Source of the DNA: JAHFOW01 sp046350595
GTDB taxonomy: Bacteria > Planctomycetota > Brocadiia > Brocadiales > Brocadiaceae
Assembly (NCBI GenBank): GCA_046350595.1
Contig: JAXMAC010000005.1
Coordinates: 7,386-71,385, forward strand
DNA length: 64,000 bases
Direction of reading: 5' to 3'
The notes under the pieces were generated by a model. The model had not been told where the DNA came from. It saw only the letters and a program-made list of their open reading frames with translations, and ran no database searches. The first letter of the stretch is position 1; every line of letters starts with the position of its first letter. Below are positions 62,050 to 64,000 of this stretch, piece by piece. A program made the translations under genes and the position numbers.

Positions 62050-62641
62050 ATTTCTCTTGCCAGTGGTTTGATCAGTGACGATTGAACCGCCGAAGGGACG
62101 TTAAACATAAAAGTCTTTTCATGTAATCTAACATTGAAAATTCCTCGGAGAAAATAATCGTGAATCACAACAAAATATCTTGGGATATGCATTCGTAATG
62201 CTTTTAGCCCCGACGAGGCCTTGGTAGGACGGCAAGGCAATGAATTTTATTGTGAACGTGACCACAGCCCATTTGATGAAATGTGCATAGAGTTACGGAA
62301 TACCGCTGGTAAGGCACGCCCTCCGATAACCTTTTTTACCGGCCACAGTCGGGTAGGATGGGTTAAATGAAGTGAACCCATCGATATCATAGTTTTGTTG
62401 GGTGGGCTTTGTTCACCCAACGTACAAAACTGGAACCAGGAGAACCGATTGACGATCACTGCCCTTCCTGGTTCAGGAGGGATTGTTAACTTCCAATATG
62501 GTCCCTTTTGCAGGAGGATATACAAGTCTTCGCCACTGGGCACAATTGTCTTCGTCTGTCACAGAAACTCAGAGACATGACCGAAATTTATGGAAGGGTA
62601 TAAAGAGGTGATATTTGTTAAGTGAGAATTTTTTATTTTTC
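62050..62641. other. Intergenic region with no clear gene
   Basis: About 590 bases between the frameshifted gene and the riboswitch promoter. It contains the GTTGGGT-type palindrome listed next. I see no gene-like frame and no RNA gene; the small frames present have no ribosome-binding site or recognised motif. Confidence 0.5.
62352..62425. repeat. GTTGGGT-type palindromic repeat, second copy
   Basis: GTAGGATGGGTTAAATGAAG...GAACCCATCG, then GTTGGGTGGGCTTTGTTCAC...CCAACGTAC: two nested inverted pairs, related to 27541-27611. Confidence 0.6.
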
Positions 62642-62672
62642 TTGACATATTATATATTAATTAATGTATACT
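62642..62672 (+). promoter_or_regulatory. Putative promoter of the riboswitch transcript
   Basis: TTGACA at 62642-62647 and TATACT at 62667-62672; spacing 19 bases (17 if TGTATA is taken as -10). It lies upstream of the riboswitch and the C39-peptidase gene, with the riboswitch beginning about 20 bases later. Confidence 0.55.
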
Positions 62673-62692
62673 TCAAACAAGCATTAATTGTA

Positions 62693-62780
62693 CACGATAA
62701 AGGCAAACCCTGAGTAATCAGGGGGCGCAAAGTGTAGGGTCTCTGACGGACACTCTAAGATAAGATGTGACAGCAGATAG
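62693..62780 (+). promoter_or_regulatory. Cyclic-di-GMP-I (GEMM) type riboswitch
   Basis: The core GGCAAACCCTGAGTAATCAG continuing GGGGCGCAAAG matches the GEMM motif: a GGCAAA-CC stem, a hairpin CTGA-GTAA-TCAG capped by a GNRA tetraloop (GTAA), then the invariant GCGCAAAG. Downstream CTCTAAGATAAG could be the tetraloop receptor and AGATAGCC the closing strand. A terminator follows. It would regulate the TPR/C39-peptidase gene. Which ligand (c-di-GMP or cGAMP) cannot be told by eye. Confidence 0.8.
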
Positions 62781-62833
62781 CCTTACTGCAGTAAGTGTTT
62801 ATAAAGTAAATATCTTTGCAGTAAGGTTTTTTT
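62781..62833 (+). terminator. Riboswitch-linked terminator with competing palindrome
   Basis: CCTTACTGCA (62781-62790) pairs perfectly with TGCAGTAAGG (62817-62826), followed by TTTTTTTG. The left arm is also part of a self-palindrome CTTACTGCAGTAAG (62782-62795), so it can fold alone and compete with the terminator. The left arm overlaps the 3' strand of the aptamer, a layout consistent with ligand-dependent transcription control. Confidence 0.75.
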
Positions 62834-62911
62834 GTTTTAAGGGTTTATACATATCACAGCGAAGCCACAACCAAAGTAAATAAAGTGACGGGTGACGCAT
62901 AAAACAAGTTG

Positions 62912-62939
62912 TAAGTTGTTAGTTTTAAGTAACAACTTA
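62912..62939. repeat. Short perfect inverted repeat
   Basis: TAAGTTGTTA (62912-62921) / TAACAACTTA (62930-62939) with an 8-base loop, inside a larger imperfect inverted pair (GTGACGGGTGACG and CACTCGTCACC). Untranslated leader of the C39 gene. Confidence 0.6.
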
Positions 62940-63092
62940 AATCTTACCACTGTCTTCCGACACTCGTCACCTGAAAAACCTACAAAAAAAGAAGTTTTTA
63001 TGGATTAATACTATAAGCATTTAACTCGTAGCGGGCATTCTGAAGCTGGCTATACAAACCTTTATCTTCGAACAAAACAGGAGAGAATTTTT

Positions 63093-64000
63093 ATGGTAAG
63101 GATAAGAGTGCTTTTAGCAATTTTCCTGGTTCAATTCTTTGTATTTCATACATATGAGGGAGAAGGTTCACCAGTCCAGCCTGAGTCAAATATTCCACAA
63201 GTTGCACTTTCTGTAACGCCTTTAGATTTAACGAGACCACCCACAAGGGAAGAAATTATGGCTGCAGGACAGCTCGGTGGTCAGCTTTATCCCACCCATG
63301 AAATAAGCGATAAGAAAAGGGAAGAGGCGATTAATCTTTCCTTTGGTGAGGCTATTCAGGAGTGGAATAAGCATGAATATAAAAATGCCGCTGCGATGTT
63401 CAGAAAACACATGGAGGAGTACCCCGACAGCCCCTGGGTATCGGAGGCAATACTCCATATAGGCTGTGATGCCCATTATAACGGGAGATATACCGAGGCA
63501 GAAGAAAGTTTCAAATGGATACTTGAAGAAAATAAATTCAAAGACTACGAAGGTGCAAAAATCCTGAAGAACAAGGCAAAACTCCGACTCGGCGTCCTTA
63601 AGGTTGATCAAAATAATTTTGATGAAGCAAAGGAATTGTTTCGTGAATTGAAACAGGAGGGGTTAAACTGGCGTGACCGCACCTATGCCTCACACTGGAT
63701 ACAGCGGCTTTCACGCTATACATCAGGCAAGCTCTCCATGCTCAATTGCGGGACAAGGGCGCTTGCTTATCTTATGGAAAAAGATGGTAGAAAAACAGAT
63801 GCCAAAAAGGTGGTTGAGGTTATACCTGAAACTACGAATGGTCAAAGCTTCCTTGACCTCCATGATATTGCATCGAAATACGGATACAAACTTACTGCAC
63901 TATGGATACCGGTCTCCCGACTGAATCGTTTACCACTGCCCGCCATTATGCACATCCCGGCTAAAGATAATGGTGATAGAGGCCATTACTGGATTTTGGA
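63093..64000 (+). CDS. Secreted TPR / C39-like cysteine peptidase protein (C-terminus beyond window)
   Basis: ATG 63093 with AACAGGAGAG upstream; frame open to the window edge, 302 residues seen. Signal peptide (MVRIRVLLAIFLVQFFVF). Residues about 75-210 form TPR units (EYKNAAAMFRKHMEEYPDSP, RYTEAEESFKWILEEN). From about 210 a papain-like C39 peptidase fold begins: nucleophile Cys in SMLNCGTRALAYL, DLHDIASKYGYKLTAL, and a candidate His in GHYWIL at the edge. Regulated by the riboswitch and terminator upstream. Similar proteins process or secrete peptides, or act on surface repeat proteins; the substrate is unknown here. Confidence 0.82.
   Translation, partial: MVRIRVLLAIFLVQFFVFHTYEGEGSPVQPESNIPQVALSVTPLDLTRPPTREEIMAAGQLGGQLYPTHEISDKKREEAINLSFGEAIQEWNKHEYKNAAAMFRKHMEEYPDSPWVSEAILHIGCDAHYNGRYTEAEESFKWILEENKFKDYEGAKILKNKAKLRLGVLKVDQNNFDEAKELFRELKQEGLNWRDRTYASHWIQRLSRYTSGKLSMLNCGTRALAYLMEKDGRKTDAKKVVEVIPETTNGQSFLDLHDIASKYGYKLTALWIPVSRLNRLPLPAIMHIPAKDNGDRGHYWIL

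Noticed and set aside
62395..62580. 61-residue frame in the gap after the frameshifted gene
   Set aside because: Starts inside the GTTGGGT palindrome, no ribosome-binding site, no recognisable motif.

Overview
The window comes from an anaerobic ammonium-oxidising (anammox) planctomycete of the order Brocadiales. The basis is a complete nitrite oxidoreductase (NXR) locus (nxrC-nxrB-chaperone-HExxH protein-nxrA), preceded by a cytochrome bd-like oxidase and five c-type cytochrome genes, an arrangement I know from anammox genomes. The copper nitrite reductase (nirK) at 3.1-4.1 kb fits a Jettenia- or Brocadia-like member better than Kuenenia, which uses NirS. I cannot fix the genus from sequence alone.

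Layout. 0-4.1 kb: a large secreted beta-propeller/Ig/lectin protein (cut by the left edge) and nirK, both on the minus strand. 4.4-6.6 kb: a PAS histidine kinase, a class IV aminotransferase and tRNA-Pro(CGG). 6.8-9.5 kb: a preT-preA pair that looks compositionally foreign. 9.7-16.4 kb: a DUF11-type secreted protein, a 42-residue membrane protein, a DEAD-box helicase, a transglutaminase-like/TPR protein and cysC, separated by palindromic repeats. 16.4-20.1 kb: a minus-strand cheW-mcp-DRTGG operon. 20.6-25.3 kb: an FAD-linked oxidase, an aspartate aminotransferase and a sialidase-like secreted protein. 25.4-32.4 kb: mostly minus-strand housekeeping genes (DEDDh exonuclease, uvrB, AI-2E-type transporter, ComEA-like). 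32.8-54.6 kb: a receiver protein, a multicopper oxidase and the plus-strand respiratory block. 54.7-62 kb: MOSC protein, ispG-dxr-rseP, a PocR-like protein, parA and a frameshifted ParA partner. 62.6-64 kb: a probable cyclic-di-GMP riboswitch with terminator in front of a TPR/C39-peptidase gene cut by the right edge.

How the genes work together. NxrABC would oxidise nitrite to nitrate in the anammoxosome and pass electrons through Fe-S clusters and the heme of NxrC to c-type cytochromes. The neighbouring genes supply a bd-like membrane heme protein, mono-, di- and tetraheme cytochromes, a diheme cytochrome fused to an NxrC-like heme domain, and two cupredoxin-like proteins bracketing the block. 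A TorD/NarJ-type chaperone and an uncharacterised HExxH/zinc-ribbon protein sit between nxrB and nxrA and are likely maturation factors. NirK and the multicopper oxidase add copper chemistry.

The intergenic DNA is rich in dispersed palindromic elements (at least five families). One family has conserved ends but unrelated interiors, and one 104-bp element looks like a MITE.
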